Of a DNA stretch of 64,000 bases, positions 32,643 to 43,034 are shown in pieces. Both the position numbers and the translations under genes were made by a program. Source of the DNA: Globodera rostochiensis (taxonomy: Eukaryota > Nematoda > Chromadorea > Rhabditida > Heteroderidae). The stretch covers positions 62,001 through 126,000 of the forward strand of contig JAEVLN010000039.1 in assembly GCA_018350325.1 (NCBI GenBank), in the 5' to 3' direction. Within the stretch, counting starts at the first letter, position 1, and every line of letters starts with the position of its first letter. The notes beneath the pieces are model-generated. The model did no database searches. It saw only the letters and a list, made by a program, of their open reading frames with translations, and had not been told where the DNA came from.

Positions 32643-33893
32643 ATGGAAAACCGAGAAGTTCCTCCGTTCGTCGAAGTCTTATCCAAGCGGGGATCTTCTT
32701 TGCTGACTCGAGATGGCTTCGAGTTTCAATTCGAGAAGGACTCCGCATTGGTTGACAATGTGGAATATTGGAAATGCATTAAAGTAACTGAACTATGACC
32801 AGTTTTGTGAATTCTTCTCAATACTAGCGTCCACCGTACTGTCCAGGACGGATTTATGTGCACGCACAATGGCATGAGAGAGATGGAATTCGTTTTAAGC
32901 TCGGCTGGGTTAAAAATGCTAATCATTCACATGTTCCTAATTGTTACAAAGAGGAAGTATTCTAATTGAATTATAATTATAAAATATCGGTAATTTCTTA
33001 GTTACGTCGAGCCTTTGCACGGTTGGAGCAACTTGCAAGTGGCCCAAACCCAATGCTAACCAGAGATGCGGTTGATGAAGCTAGGGCTGCACTTTCTGAA
33101 GAAGTTCGTGTGCATGCTCCCTCAAGTTCTTCCATGGCAAAAAAATATCAGCGATCAAAGGGAAAAGCTGCCGAAACTTTGGGTGACAGGGGACTGGACA
33201 CTAACCCGCTGGAGATAATTATTCCTCAATACTTACAACCTTCCGTTATATTGAACGAAAACTCATTTATTGGAGGACAAATGCAAAAACTCATTGCATT
33301 TTCAACACCCCGTTCTTTGCATATGCTCGACAATTTTCGTGCAGAGATTGCGATTGACGGGACTTTTAAGGTCAGTCGAAATTCTTTTTTGGTAATTCGT
33401 TAATTCGTTGTTGACAGACTTCGCCTCGAGGATTTGTTCAATTATTCACTGTTCATGTTATTATCGACTCGTGCGCAGTCCCATGCATTTTTGCTTGTCT
33501 TCCTACCAAAAATTCCCAAGGCTATGTAAAAGTACTTGAGGCAATTCGTTACAAAATCCCAAATTTTTCACCTGGGCGGGTGATGAGTGATTTTGAACTG
33601 TCTGAATTAGCTGCGCTACGCAATGTGTTCCCCCAGGCAGTTTTAACTGGTATAATCTCATTACAGTGCATACAGTACACCCATATTTTTAAAGGGTGCT
33701 TGTTTCATCTCGGCAATTCAATATACAAACACATTCAAACTCTTCCAGGCCTTCATGGGAGATTCAAAAACAACAGAGAAGATAGAGTCCTTTTCCGTTC
33801 TCTTCAGGCACTTGCTTTTGTGCCGGTAGATAATGTGTACACCTTCTTTTGCATATTAATGGACGCTCTCATGGGCCCACCCGAAATGGAATT
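32643..33893 (+). pseudogene. FLYWCH-MULE transposase gene, 3'-truncated
   Basis: Five exons join in frame: 32643-32783, 32828-32956, 33002-33370, 33418-33649 and 33695 onward, with 44-47-nt introns. Exons 1-2 give a FLYWCH-type zinc finger (LLTRDGFEFQFEKDSALVDN, YWKCIK|RPPYCPGRIYVH, NHSHVPNCY). Exons 3-5 give a MULE transposase core with AEIAIDGTFK (first Asp), a conserved strand (LFTVHVIIDS), MSDFELSELAALRNVFPQA (second Asp), GCLFHLGNSIYKHIQ and LAFVPVDNVYTFF. After MGPPEMEL the frame runs straight into the duplicated flank at about 33890, so the last catalytic Glu region and C terminus are missing. Genes of this type are Mutator-derived. Confidence 0.82.
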
Positions 33894-35158
33894 AGTGGCA
33901 TTCATTTATTTAATAGAAAATTTCATTTCTCACATTTTATGTTTTTTTGATAATTATACATTTTCTATTTATATAAAGGGTTTTGGCCAAATTTTTGAAA
34001 TTATTTTGAAAAATTAAATTCAAAGTTAAAACAGCCAATTTTATTTGCATTTTTGATTTTGTTTTTTCTGTTTTAGCATCATAAAAAATGCAACATAACT
34101 AAGGACCCACAAAATTTATTACACACGGATATAAAGGGCAGAGGCACCCCTAATTTATAGGCACTAGAAACTATCTTAAATTAAAATGATCAATTTTAGG
34201 AAATTCCTGACATTTTTTCCCCGAGGCATTATATGCTAAAACAGCCCCGATCGTTTTTCCTCCGGGGCCAATTATTATTATTTTTAAATATTTTTTCATT
34301 TGAATATTGTCAATCAATCGTTATTTTTATAAAATGAATATTATGCAATTAAAGTTGAAGACAGTTTTTTTTATTATCGATAATGTAAAAATTTCCCTTG
34401 GGCGTGGGGGTGGGGGGTTGAGAAATTTGAATTTTCGATGATATTTGTTAAGAAAAAAATTGAAAACAAGATCAGAAAAATTAGAAAAAGTCAACTTATT
34501 GGGATTTTTAAATTCTCGTATTTCCGGACATGTTTTTGCAAGCCGGAATTACGGCTTTTTTTTGGTTTCCGGTTACATCCCGGATACACATAAATCAATA
34601 GAAAGCATTGGCACTGGCATAATTTGGCCAATTCTACGTCAATTCCACCGGCAAACAACGAAAGTTGGGCAATATAAAAGTAGTTTCGTGTAAGTCAAAT
34701 CCATTAGTGGCATTCATTTATTTAATAGAAAATTTCATTTCTCACATTTTATGTTTTTTTGATAATTATACATTTTCTATTTATATAAAGGGTTTTGGCC
34801 AAATTTTTGAAATTATTTTGAAAAATTAAATTCAAAGTTAAAACAGCCAATTTTATTTGCATTTTTGATTTTGTTTTTTCTGTTTTAGCATCATAAAAAA
34901 TGCAACATAACTAAGGACCCAAAAATTTATTACACACGGATATAAAGGGCAGAGGCACCCCTAATTTGTAGGCACTAGAAACTATCTTAAATTAAAATGA
35001 TCAATTTTAGGAAATTCCTGACATTTTTTCCCCGAGGCATTATATGCTAAAAAAGCCCCGATCGTTTTTCCTCCGGGGCCAATTATTATTATTTTTAAAT
35101 ATTTTTTCATTTGAATATTGTCAATCAATCGTTATTTTTATAAAATGAATATTATTTT
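33891..35158. repeat. Tandem duplication: end of unit 1 and unit 2
   Basis: 33969-34345 is the rest of unit 1; 34346-35157 is an uninterrupted unit 2 of about 812 bp. Both contain the CCGGACATG repeat or its right part and the extended upstream region (AAACAGCCAATTTTATTTGC, CCTCCGGGGCCAATTATTA). Unit 2 leads into copy 9. Confidence 0.88.
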
Positions 35159-35159
35159 T

Positions 35160-35345
35160 AAAAAAATATATAGAAAATGTCAGGAATATTGTTTTGGTCC
35201 CGGTTCAAAAAAAATATTATGAGATGCCAGGATATTTTAAATGAATAAAAGCACATTTCAGTTGGGGGCTGCCATTTATATACCTTCAATAATTTTTTTA
35301 TGTCAGCTAAAATATTTATTAATATTAGTAAAAATTTGTGAAAAT
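35160..35345 (+). promoter_or_regulatory. Shared upstream block, copy 9
   Basis: AATGTCAGGAATATTGTTTT, GGTCCCGGTTCAAA, GAGATGCCAGGATATTT (ATGCCA at 35224-35229) and GGGCTGCCATTTATA occur in the family order, 197 bp before the ATG at 35421. Confidence 0.45.
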
Positions 35346-35420
35346 TTCTTTTCTGTTTAATGAATTTGAATTTCATAATAAATTTTCCTAATTCAGATTA
35401 TTGTATTTTGCAAGAATAAA

Positions 35421-36463
35421 ATGGAAGAATTTTGGATTTTAATTATAATCTCATTATTTGCAATAAATTCACTGGACAAAGCTGAATGCGTAAAAGTAAA
35501 TTTGGAGGAAACGCCACTCAAAACCTTTGATGAAATATTCGGAGAAGGCTGGTGGGACAAAGATGAAGCCGCCGAAGATTTGAAAATGCCGGCGCCAACA
35601 AACTTTGGACAAAATGTCCATCACCAAATCGACCGGCAGAACACCCAATTTGGACAAATTGAACCCAATTCAACTGATCAGCTTGGACAAATTGAACCCA
35701 ATTCAACTGATCAGCTTGGACAAATTGAAACCAATTCAACTGATCAGCTTGGACAAATTGAATCCAATTCAACTGATCCGAATCCTTCTCTCACAGAGTC
35801 TGATCACTCAGATAATGCCAATTCAAACGAAAATATTGCTAAAAATGAGCGAAGAAGTAAAATTGTTGCCAAATTCCACGCAATAAAAGACGAATTTAAG
35901 CAAAGAGGAAAATATTCAACAAAAGAATGGACTCAAATTGAGGTGAAAATTGCTAAACATTTAAAAGTCAATCGCAAAAAAATATATAAATGGAAAAAAG
36001 ACTTTGGCCTAAGTCAAATAATGCATAACATTGGGAAGAAAAAAGAAGAACATAAACATTTGGTAGAGAAATTTGATCAAATGAAAGCCGAGTTAACGCG
36101 GGCCGGACTCAAAAATTCATATAAAAATGAAATAAATAAAACTGTCGCGAAAAAGTTGGGCCTTAGTTTAAAAACAATTTACGCTTGGAAACGAAAACTT
36201 GGCCAAACCGGTGAGTATTTCGAGCCCAAATTTATTAGAATTTAATTAAAATTAAAAATTATTTTACAGCACCGAAATACCCCCACAGCGAACAAAAGGA
36301 ATTGATGAAAGGTTATTATGAAATTAAGGACAAAAATCCTAAAATTAGAGACGGGGACATTGCCAAAATGTTACAAATTGGAACAAACACTTTGGTTAGA
36401 TGGAAAAGGCAATTTAAACGACAGCAATTTCATCCAAATTCTGTCGATGGACATTCTTGCTGA
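35421..36463 (+). CDS. Secreted triple-HTH family protein, copy 9
   Basis: Exons 35421-36210 and 36270-36463 (59-bp phase-1 intron) give 327 aa. A signal peptide (MEEFWILIIISLFAINS) precedes a type A acidic block (FDEIFGEGWWDK), four 11-residue GQIEPNSTDQL-type repeats, HTH1 (IAKHLKVNRKKIYKWKKDFG), HTH2 (VAKKLGLSLKTIYAWKRKLG) and HTH3 (IAKMLQIGTNTLVRWKRQFK). In the tail, after SVDGHS, a 670-bp TIR element is inserted, and its first bases supply Cys and a stop. The original tail resumes intact at 37128-37193. All three HTHs are untouched, so a slightly shortened protein may still be made. Confidence 0.75.
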
Positions 36464-37130
36464 TATTCACAATGCTAACTATCTGCAGATAAACCGTTAA
36501 GTAGAATAAAACACGCAAAAGACATCCTCAAAAACAATGCAAATTTACATACGAATTTTGAATTATAAAACGGAATATTAAACTGTTTAATTAATTTATA
36601 TTTAAAAAAAAGTTTATTCACATAGGAATAATACCGCAATTTTTGTTAAACAAAAATAATTTTAATTTACGATAATATTATCTAACTGATCGCTGATTTA
36701 TTCTTCTTTTTTTTCATTGTAATACTCCAATCCCTTCTTGATTAGAAGACCAATGAAAAGGGTAGTCCTATAAATGAGCCTATTTATTCACTTTCGTCTT
36801 CGATCAACATGTTTTTCGCATAACTTTTTCGTTTGTTCCGCCTTTTTCATCAAATAAGTTGTTGGCCGCGCTCATAACTTGGCAAGTGCCCAATAAAATG
36901 GGTGCAAAAACATTTTTATTTATCGAAACAAACAACGGAAAAGAGGATAATGGCTAGTTATCTGTAGCTTTCGGCTAGCTATTTGTAGCTTTGGATAGGT
37001 AGCTGCAGCTCAAATTATCCTTAACCTTGTGAATACGGATTTCAAACTGTAGATTTTTCAATCTGCAGATACCCTAGCTACAGCTAGGAATGTACAATTT
37101 CAATCTTTAGCATTGTGAATATCAGCATCT
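36455..37130. mobile_element. TIR element inserted in exon 2 of copy 9
   Basis: The element spans 36458-37127 (670 bp) with perfect 21-bp inverted repeats beginning TGCTGATATTCACAATGC. It is flanked by TCT at 36455-36457 and 37128-37130; the uninterrupted paralogues read ACATTCTGTGG, which confirms a 3-bp duplication. There is no transposase frame. Subterminal TAGCTAT/TGTAGCT motifs recur inside. A 3-bp duplication fits PIF/Harbinger or CACTA-like classes, but the termini do not clearly decide. Confidence 0.85.
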
Positions 37131-37193
37131 GTGGAAGAGAATGCCGCGGCAAATGTTCAGGAAATTGGGAACTCGAATTCGAGGATTATTTGA
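37128..37193 (+). pseudogene. Displaced tail of copy 9
   Basis: Continuation of the interrupted exon, from SVEENAAANVQEIGNSNS to TGA at 37191. The frame is intact, so disruption was recent. Confidence 0.85.
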
Positions 37194-37465
37194 ATGAATG
37201 GTCAATGAAATGGAAAAAAACGATTTGGCATCAAATGATTTAAAATATTTTTTTTTGACAAGTGAGATTTACTTAAATATTTGCTAAATCTTTTATGTAA
37301 TACGTGTATCTCTTTTCATAAAAGACAAAAAATGCAATTAAACAAAAAACAGATTTTTCATATTTTGCAAACAATTGTTATTATTGGTGCGTAAATCTGT
37401 TCCCCCCTATTAATGAAATATTTTATGCATATCGGTGCATATTTTGGCATTTTTGAATATTTGGA
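37194..37465 (+). repeat. 3' flank shared with copies 2 and 4
   Basis: Contains TTTTTTTTGACAAGTGAGAT and TACTTAAATATT as in 19370-19420, and ATCGGTGCATATTTTGGCAT as in 8278-8310. Confidence 0.7.
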
Positions 37466-37469
37466 GGAA

Positions 37470-37985
37470 AGTATTACTGACTTTCCGGGAAACCAAATTC
37501 TGGTGCATTCTTGATTTCCAGAACATCAAATAGCAAATTCTGGTTCATGGTGCATTCTGGATTTCCGGGAAACCAAATTCTGGTTCATTCTGGATTTCCA
37601 GAACATCAAATAGCAAATTCACTGGTTTAGATGGCTTTCCAGAACAGTAAATTCTGGCCCATTCAGATTTTCCCGAACACCAATTCTGGTTCAGATGGCT
37701 TTCCGGAACAGGGTGCATTCTGGATTTCCAGAACATCAAATAGCAAATTCTGGTTCACTGGTTTAGATGGCTTCCGGAATAGCAAATTCTGGTGCATTCT
37801 GGATTTCCAGAACATGAAATATCAAATTCTGGTACATACTGACTTTCCGGAAAATCTAATTCTGGTTCATATGGCTTTCCGGAATAGCAAATTCTGGTGC
37901 ATTTTGGATTTTAGAACATCTTATAACAAATTTTGGTGCATACTGACTTTCCGGAAAACCTAATTCTGGTGCATTAAGCAGAATA
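37470..37985. repeat. Degenerate tandem repeat, AAATTCTGG/TTCCGGAA
   Basis: About a dozen imperfect units alternate GCAAATTCTGGTGCATTCTG, GATTTCCAGAACAT and GGCTTTCCGGAA. No coding potential is convincing. Confidence 0.8.
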
Positions 37986-37989
37986 GGGC

Positions 37990-38380
37990 CGAGATTTTAG
38001 AACCATAATCTCGGCACTCCTTCTTCCCTTACTAAAATGGTGCGTTCCCCCCCCCCTTTCATTCATAAACCTTTCTTGTTCTTTTTTCGAATAAACATTT
38101 TTCCCCTTTAAAATTTGAATTAATAATTTTTCAAATCATTTATTCATTAAAAAATAATCGGCCCCCTTTTTTTAAGAGACAGTGGGTTTTCTTTTGGGCT
38201 TTTCTCTCATCACCTACGAAATATCAAAAACGAATACCAAGCCGGGAACCCTTACCATTTCGAGTTTTTATCGCCAAATACAATCAAACTGCTTTCAAAT
38301 AATTTAAATGAAAATATTTAAAGCTCAAAACTTACCGGATTAGCCCGATTTTCTTCTTTTACAGGCTTTCGAATATATTG
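37990..38380. other. Intergenic
   Basis: No gene seen. A possible splice acceptor (TTCTTTTACAG) at about 38354-38364 precedes the ubiquitin-like frame and could mean an upstream exon. Confidence 0.35.
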
Positions 38381-38386
38381 ATTCCA

Positions 38387-38685
38387 ATGTCTGCTAATAA
38401 TCTTACCGTTTTCATACAACTTTTTGTGAAGACACTGGCACACATTACCATCACTTTGGAGGTTAGGCCAACGACATCATCGAGAACGTAAAGACCAAGA
38501 TCATTCCCCAGGATCAACAGCGGCTGATCTTCAACGTAAAACAGCTATGTGGCGGTCGAACTTTGGCAGACTACCGCATCCAGAAGGAGTCTACGATCCG
38601 CCTTATTTCTGGGCTTACCGGCGGTTCGGAAAGGCCGAAAACAATGGCATTGGGCAAAACAATGCGCGATCCTAAGTTAGGCTAA
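38387..38685 (+). pseudogene. Degenerate ubiquitin with C-terminal extension
   Basis: An in-frame ATG at 38387 reads MSANNLTVF, then ubiquitin-like sequence: IQLFVKTL..ITITLEV (38414 on), and after a 1-bp deletion [11 protein letters not shown], then [20 protein letters not shown] and [19 protein letters not shown]. Five residues (QDKEG) are missing and the terminal LRLRGG is altered to SGLTGG. A 19-residue extension (SERPKTM...DPKLG) ends at TAA 38683. Ubiquitin-extension proteins with short non-ribosomal tails are known secreted effectors of cyst nematodes. The frameshift and altered C terminus make this a pseudogene or strongly diverged copy. Confidence 0.75.
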
Positions 38686-38910
38686 GGCCAGCTAAAGTAG
38701 GGTAAAGCGGATATTCCGCTAAGCACCGGGATGCTAAAGCGGTTCCCCGCTAAGCACAGGAGGGCTAAAGCGGATTTTCCGCTAAGCATTCCGCTAAGCA
38801 AATGAGGGCTAAAGCGGATTTTCCGCTAAGCATTCCGCTAAGCAAATGAGGGCTAAAGCGGATTCCCGCTATGCAAAGACGGGCTAAAGCGGATTCCCGC
38901 TATTAGGCAG
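38672..38910. repeat. GCTAAAGCGGATTTTCCGCT hairpin repeats
   Basis: About seven units of roughly 25-50 bp in which AGCGGA and TCCGCT are paired inverted repeats around a TTT or CC loop. It begins at the end of the ubiquitin-extension frame. Confidence 0.85.
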
Positions 38911-38953
38911 ATTAAAAAAGGTCTTCCGCCGAACCGGTTAGCCTTATTTAAGT

Positions 38954-39760
38954 GTGCTGTCATTGCCATCCCGAACAAAAAAACCGAGACGTCAACGACA
39001 CCAGTTCAACCGCATACGGCCTAAAAACCGTACGGCTGTACGACTTCAGGGAATGTATACGATGCGGAACGCTAAGGCGATGGTGGAAAATCCTATGCGG
39101 CGGAGCCAGGGCGTCGGTCTACCGACGTCTTTGAGCTTGTGAGTTAATAAAAAATTTTTTAAAATTTTTTTAAAAAAATAAAATTAAAAACCCTATTATT
39201 TTTTAAAATTCTGAGCCGGAGAGACGCTTGTGAGGTTGTTAGAAGTGGTGAATCTCCGCGCTACGGTTCCGAGCCAAGAAGTAATCGACATTGAACGGGC
39301 GAGAAAAATGTCTAACTATTTAACTTTTTTTCAAAAAAATTTTTTTCCTCTTTTTTTAGTACATCCACATTAGCGACGACGATGAGTTTGAAGTGACGGG
39401 ATATGACGAAGCTGCCCGGCAGCCACTCCCGCTGGTAAAATGCCCCCAAAAAACAAAATTGTTACAATTGCAACTATTTAAGTAAAATAAAACTAAGAAA
39501 TTTACCAAGCAATTTTATAAAGGATGTAGCACTGCCACCATTCCGTTATTCACCAATTTCGGAAGACGAGCCAATAGCACCAAGAGCCAACGCAGAGGTC
39601 GTTGCTAGGATTTACGGATTTTTTTTATGCTTTAGCCCAATTTGACGACGGCGCACGCGCTTGAATGCGCTACCCAGCCAGAACTAGAAACAGCGCCATC
39701 GACATCTGCGACGACGGCAATAACCCCCATGCTTGGTCCCTTTTTGGAGGTAATCTTAAA
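38954..39760 (+). CDS. Possible multi-exon hypothetical gene
   Basis: Coding-like, GC-richer segments are separated by AT-rich intron-like gaps. 38954-39137 reads RTKKPRRQRHQFNRIRPKNR..., basic, and ends at a GTGAGT. About 39221-39280 follows TTCTGAG. About 39360-39435 reads YIHISDDDEFEVTGYDEAAR and ends at GTAAAA. About 39526-39597 reads VALPPFRYSPISEDEPIAPR. 39640-39752 reads ALECATQPELETAPSTSATT. Phases at the first junctions do not resolve cleanly. It may be an unknown gene or a decayed element; no family is recognised. Confidence 0.3.
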
Positions 39761-40124
39761 AATAATTCACCACCGAGTCCTTCTCCGGCACGTCTTTGTA
39801 CTTCTTGCCGGCCTTAATTGTTAGAACTTTGAATTGAATTCAAATACTACAGGTGCTGCCGAAAATTGAATTTTCGGTGTTTTTTTTGCGTTTAAAATGG
39901 TTTAAGAATTTTCAACATTTTGTTTCAAAATTTTCTGATTTAAAGCAATTCTTTGATTTTTTTCAAAGTCCAAAAACAAAACCTTGGGTTTCTCGAAGAC
40001 GGGAATGTAGTGTTTTTGTGTCGGTTTCTGGCACAGGGTGGCCAAGGCTTTTCAGGGTTTGTTCAGCGGCCAAAACCTAAGAAAAGGATCGAATCCGAGA
40101 TGGGTAAAAATTTCTCAATAAATG

Positions 40125-40250
40125 GAGGGAGGAAAGGATGGGAGAGATGAGGAAAGGGGAGTGGGAGGGGGTGGAAATGATGAGAGTAAAGGAGGGGAGG
40201 GGGAGGGAGGAAAGGATGGGAAAGAAGAAGGAAGGGTGGGGAGGGGAACC
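40125..40250 (+). repeat. Polypurine (GGGA/GGAAAG) tract
   Basis: About 125 bp of nearly uninterrupted purines on the plus strand (GGGAGAGATGAGGAAAGGGG and similar). Antisense open frames are low-complexity artefacts. Confidence 0.85.
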
Positions 40251-40269
40251 CGAAGACTGTGATCATCCA

Positions 40270-42046
40270 CTAGAGCTGTTCGAGAGACTCGGTCTCGAAC
40301 CGAGAAATTTCTCGCTTTTTTGGGTCTGGTTTTGGTCTCGACTTTTGGGGTCATTTCTCGGTCTTGACTCTTGAGTCTCGGTAAATCTCAAGTCTCGAAC
40401 AGATTTATCAGGGCCACCCTGCCCCCTTCATGTTTTGTCACTATTGGGGGTGGGGGTTTCCAAATCATTGGCCATTCCTTCAAATGCTCCCCGAATTCGA
40501 GTTCCCAATTTCCTGATCATTTGCCGCGGCATTCTCTTCCACAGGATGGCCATCATCGACAGCTTGGTTGCAATTGCTCTCGTTCAAATTGTTTTTTCCA
40601 TTTATACAAACTGTTTGTTCCAATTTTCAATATTTTTGCTAATTTCTCATCGTTACTTTTAGGATTTTGGTCCTTAATTTCATAATAACGTTCCATTAAT
40701 TTCTTTTGTTCGCTGTGGGTGTATTTATGGTTTGGTGCTGTAAAAGAATTTAAATATAAATTATAAAATTGGCTCGAAATACTCACTGGATTGGCCAAGT
40801 TCACGTTTCCAATTGTAAATTGTTGTAAAACTGAGCCCCAACTTTTTCGCGACAGTTTCATCAATTTCATTTTTATATGAATTTTTGAATCCGGCCCGCT
40901 TTAACTCGGCTTTCATTTGATCAAATTTTTCTATCAAATGTTTACGTTCTTCTGTTTTCTTCCCAAGGTTATGCATTTTTTGACTTAGGCCAAATTCTTT
41001 TTTCCATTCATATATTTTTGTGCGATTTACTATTAAATGTTTAGCAATTTTCTGCTCAATTTGAGTTCTTTCTTTGTAAGGAAATTTTCCTTTTTGCTTA
41101 AATTCGTCTTTAATTGAGAGAAATTGGTCAACAATTTTACGTTTTCGCTCATCTTTAGCAATATTATCATTTTTTGAATTGGGTTCAATTTGTCCAATTT
41201 GGGTGTTCTGCTGGTCGATTGGTGATGGACATTTTGTCGAAAGTTTGTTGGCGGCGGCGTTTTCAAATCTTCGGCTTCATCTTTGTCTAACTATTCATCT
41301 ACGAATAATTCGTCAAATGTTTGGAGTGGCAATTCCTCCAATTCCTCCATTTGTACGGATTCAGCTTTGTCCAGTCTTGCGAAGAATAAAACGAAAATTA
41401 AAATCCAAAAATATTCCATTTTTACAGTTAAATAAATTGTATTTAGCAGCTTTGATAAATTATGATTGTAATAAATGACATCCCACAATTGAAATGTGAA
41501 TTCATATAAATCATATTCTTTTTTTATCCGAATCAATACCCTGACAACAAAAATGTGATCGATTGTGAATACAAAATAAAATATTTTAATAATTTAATTC
41601 TCTGGAGTTGAGTAGATCCAAAAATATTATTGGAAATTCAAGCAATTTAGATCCCGGAATTTTCTACTTTATGCTACAGTTATACAAAAATTGTCAAGGT
41701 TTTGTTTGATGTGTGCATTTACCAGGGACTTAAATATTAATGGACAAAAGACACAAAAATGCACCAAAACACCTTAAAAATGCAAAGGAGTGTTTTTTGA
41801 GGTTGAAATTTCAGTACCCAGAGTAAAAGGGTCAATTCCGTAATGAGGCTGAAAGCACCGGTTTAAAGCTACTAAAAATTGTTTGAATGCTTTGTGTATT
41901 AATGTTGAAGAGGGCAATATTTATTATGAAAAAGATTGCCCTGGAAGTTTTGACGTAAAGTTCGCCAAGAAGCGAGACTCGAGACCGAGAACCAAGACTC
42001 AAGACCGAGACTCGAGGAACGAGACTCTCGAGCAGCCCTAGTGAAC
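40270..42046. mobile_element. Putative TIR-bounded interval with CTCGAGAC termini
   Basis: The left end (40271: TAGAGCTGTTCGAGAGACTC) and the complement of the right end (42046: TAGGGCTGCTCGAGAGTCTC) are about 85% alike and both continue into CTCGGTCTCGA-type repeats. They enclose copy 10. Flanking 8-mers differ, so there is no target-site duplication to prove a single insertion. Related CGAGACTCGAGACCGAG repeats are at 44050-44150. Confidence 0.4.
40553..41419 (-). pseudogene. HTH family pseudogene, copy 10
   Basis: ATG at 41419 (MEYFWILIFVLFFA, with a deletion before LDKAESV). A stop replaces WW in the type B motif (FVDE then TAG) and several frameshifts occur in the repeat region and HTH1. 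HTH2 (VAKKLGLSFTTIYNWKREL) is readable, and the 57-bp intron is intact. Exon 2 has HTH3 (LAKILKIGTNSLYKWKKQFE) and ends at QLQPSCR, the same shortened tail as copy 1, implying common descent or conversion. Confidence 0.85.
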
Positions 42047-42630
42047 AGAAGGGAGTGCTGAACAAACTTGAAAAATTTGGGTCATAGACTTGAGAATAGG
42101 GTAGCAAGGCACTTGGACGTGTGCTGAATGTTCCATTTCCCATTTTGGTACTGAACCCTTACTCTCGATTTGACTGGGACCAAGTTAGTATCCCGGTCCC
42201 GGTTCCCGGTCCCGTGCTACCACTCTACTTGCGAGTCATTAGTAGAGAGCGGATCTTCAAGTTTTTACGGGGTTGACGAGAGAAGCCCAGAAATAGCATT
42301 CTTTTCGAAAAAATAATGAGTAGATATTTGCACTTTTATTTGTGCCAACATGTATCACAGGCTGAGTCAATCTCTTTCAGCCATTGTCTTTTTAACCATA
42401 TTATTTTCTTATTTAGATGTTGCTTTTGACATTAGCTTCGAACCAAAATTTGTTTATGGTTTTGACATACAGTAGTACAAATTTTTAGAGCATGCTTTGT
42501 TGGGGAATTCGAATTTTTGGCGAGAGCATTAATGAGTCGAAACACCTTTGCAAATTGTACATGTTTTCAATGGTATTTGATAAAATATCTAAATTATTAC
42601 ATTTATTCCTTATTATTAGTTTGAAGCATT
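41420..42630. other. Intergenic
   Basis: Promoter-like remnants at 41460-41540. A CCCGGTCCCGGTTCCCGGTC string lies near 42192. No gene seen. Confidence 0.4.
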
Positions 42631-42639
42631 AACGAGTGC

Positions 42640-42870
42640 GTGTCATTCTTGCAGTTTTTGCGAAACGCCCATTCTTGCAGTTTTTACGAAACGTCCATTT
42701 TGCAGTTTTTACGAAACGCCCATTTTGCAGTTTTTACGAAACGCCCATTTTGCAGTTTTTACGAAACGCCCATTTTGCAGTTTTTACGAAACGCCCATTT
42801 TGCAGTTTTTACGAAACGCCCATTTTGCAGTTTTTGCGAAACGCCCGTTTTGCAGTTTTTACGAAACCTA
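42640..42870. repeat. 25-bp tandem repeat
   Basis: About nine units of TTTTTACGAAACGCCCATTT plus TGCAG. Nearly identical units point to recent expansion. Open frames (AVFTKRPF...) are by-products. Confidence 0.92.
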
Positions 42871-43034
42871 GCACCTGTTATTGATCACTTTTGTCCATTT
42901 TCAATAAGAAAAAGTCAAACTTTTTACTTTTTATAAATTAATACAGAAAAAACAAATAGGCCGACCGTTTTTATTCAATTTAAAATACGTTAATTTCAAA
43001 ATAAATTTAAACAAAAAAAAAACATTTAAAATCA

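Noticed and set aside
38387..38685. Functional ubiquitin or ubiquitin-ribosomal fusion gene
   Set aside because: A 1-bp deletion, a five-residue deletion and the altered C-terminal LRLRGG rule out normal ubiquitin; the tail is not ribosomal-like.
40063..40354. Antisense proline/serine-rich frames
   Set aside because: By-products of the polypurine tract.
40270..42046. Complete transposon carrying an HTH family copy
   Set aside because: Termini are similar, but no target-site duplication was found, so only a tentative interval is reported.
42640..42870. CRISPR-like or coding repeat
   Set aside because: Contiguous 25-bp units without spacers; the frames (AVFTKRPF) shift between units and have no domain.
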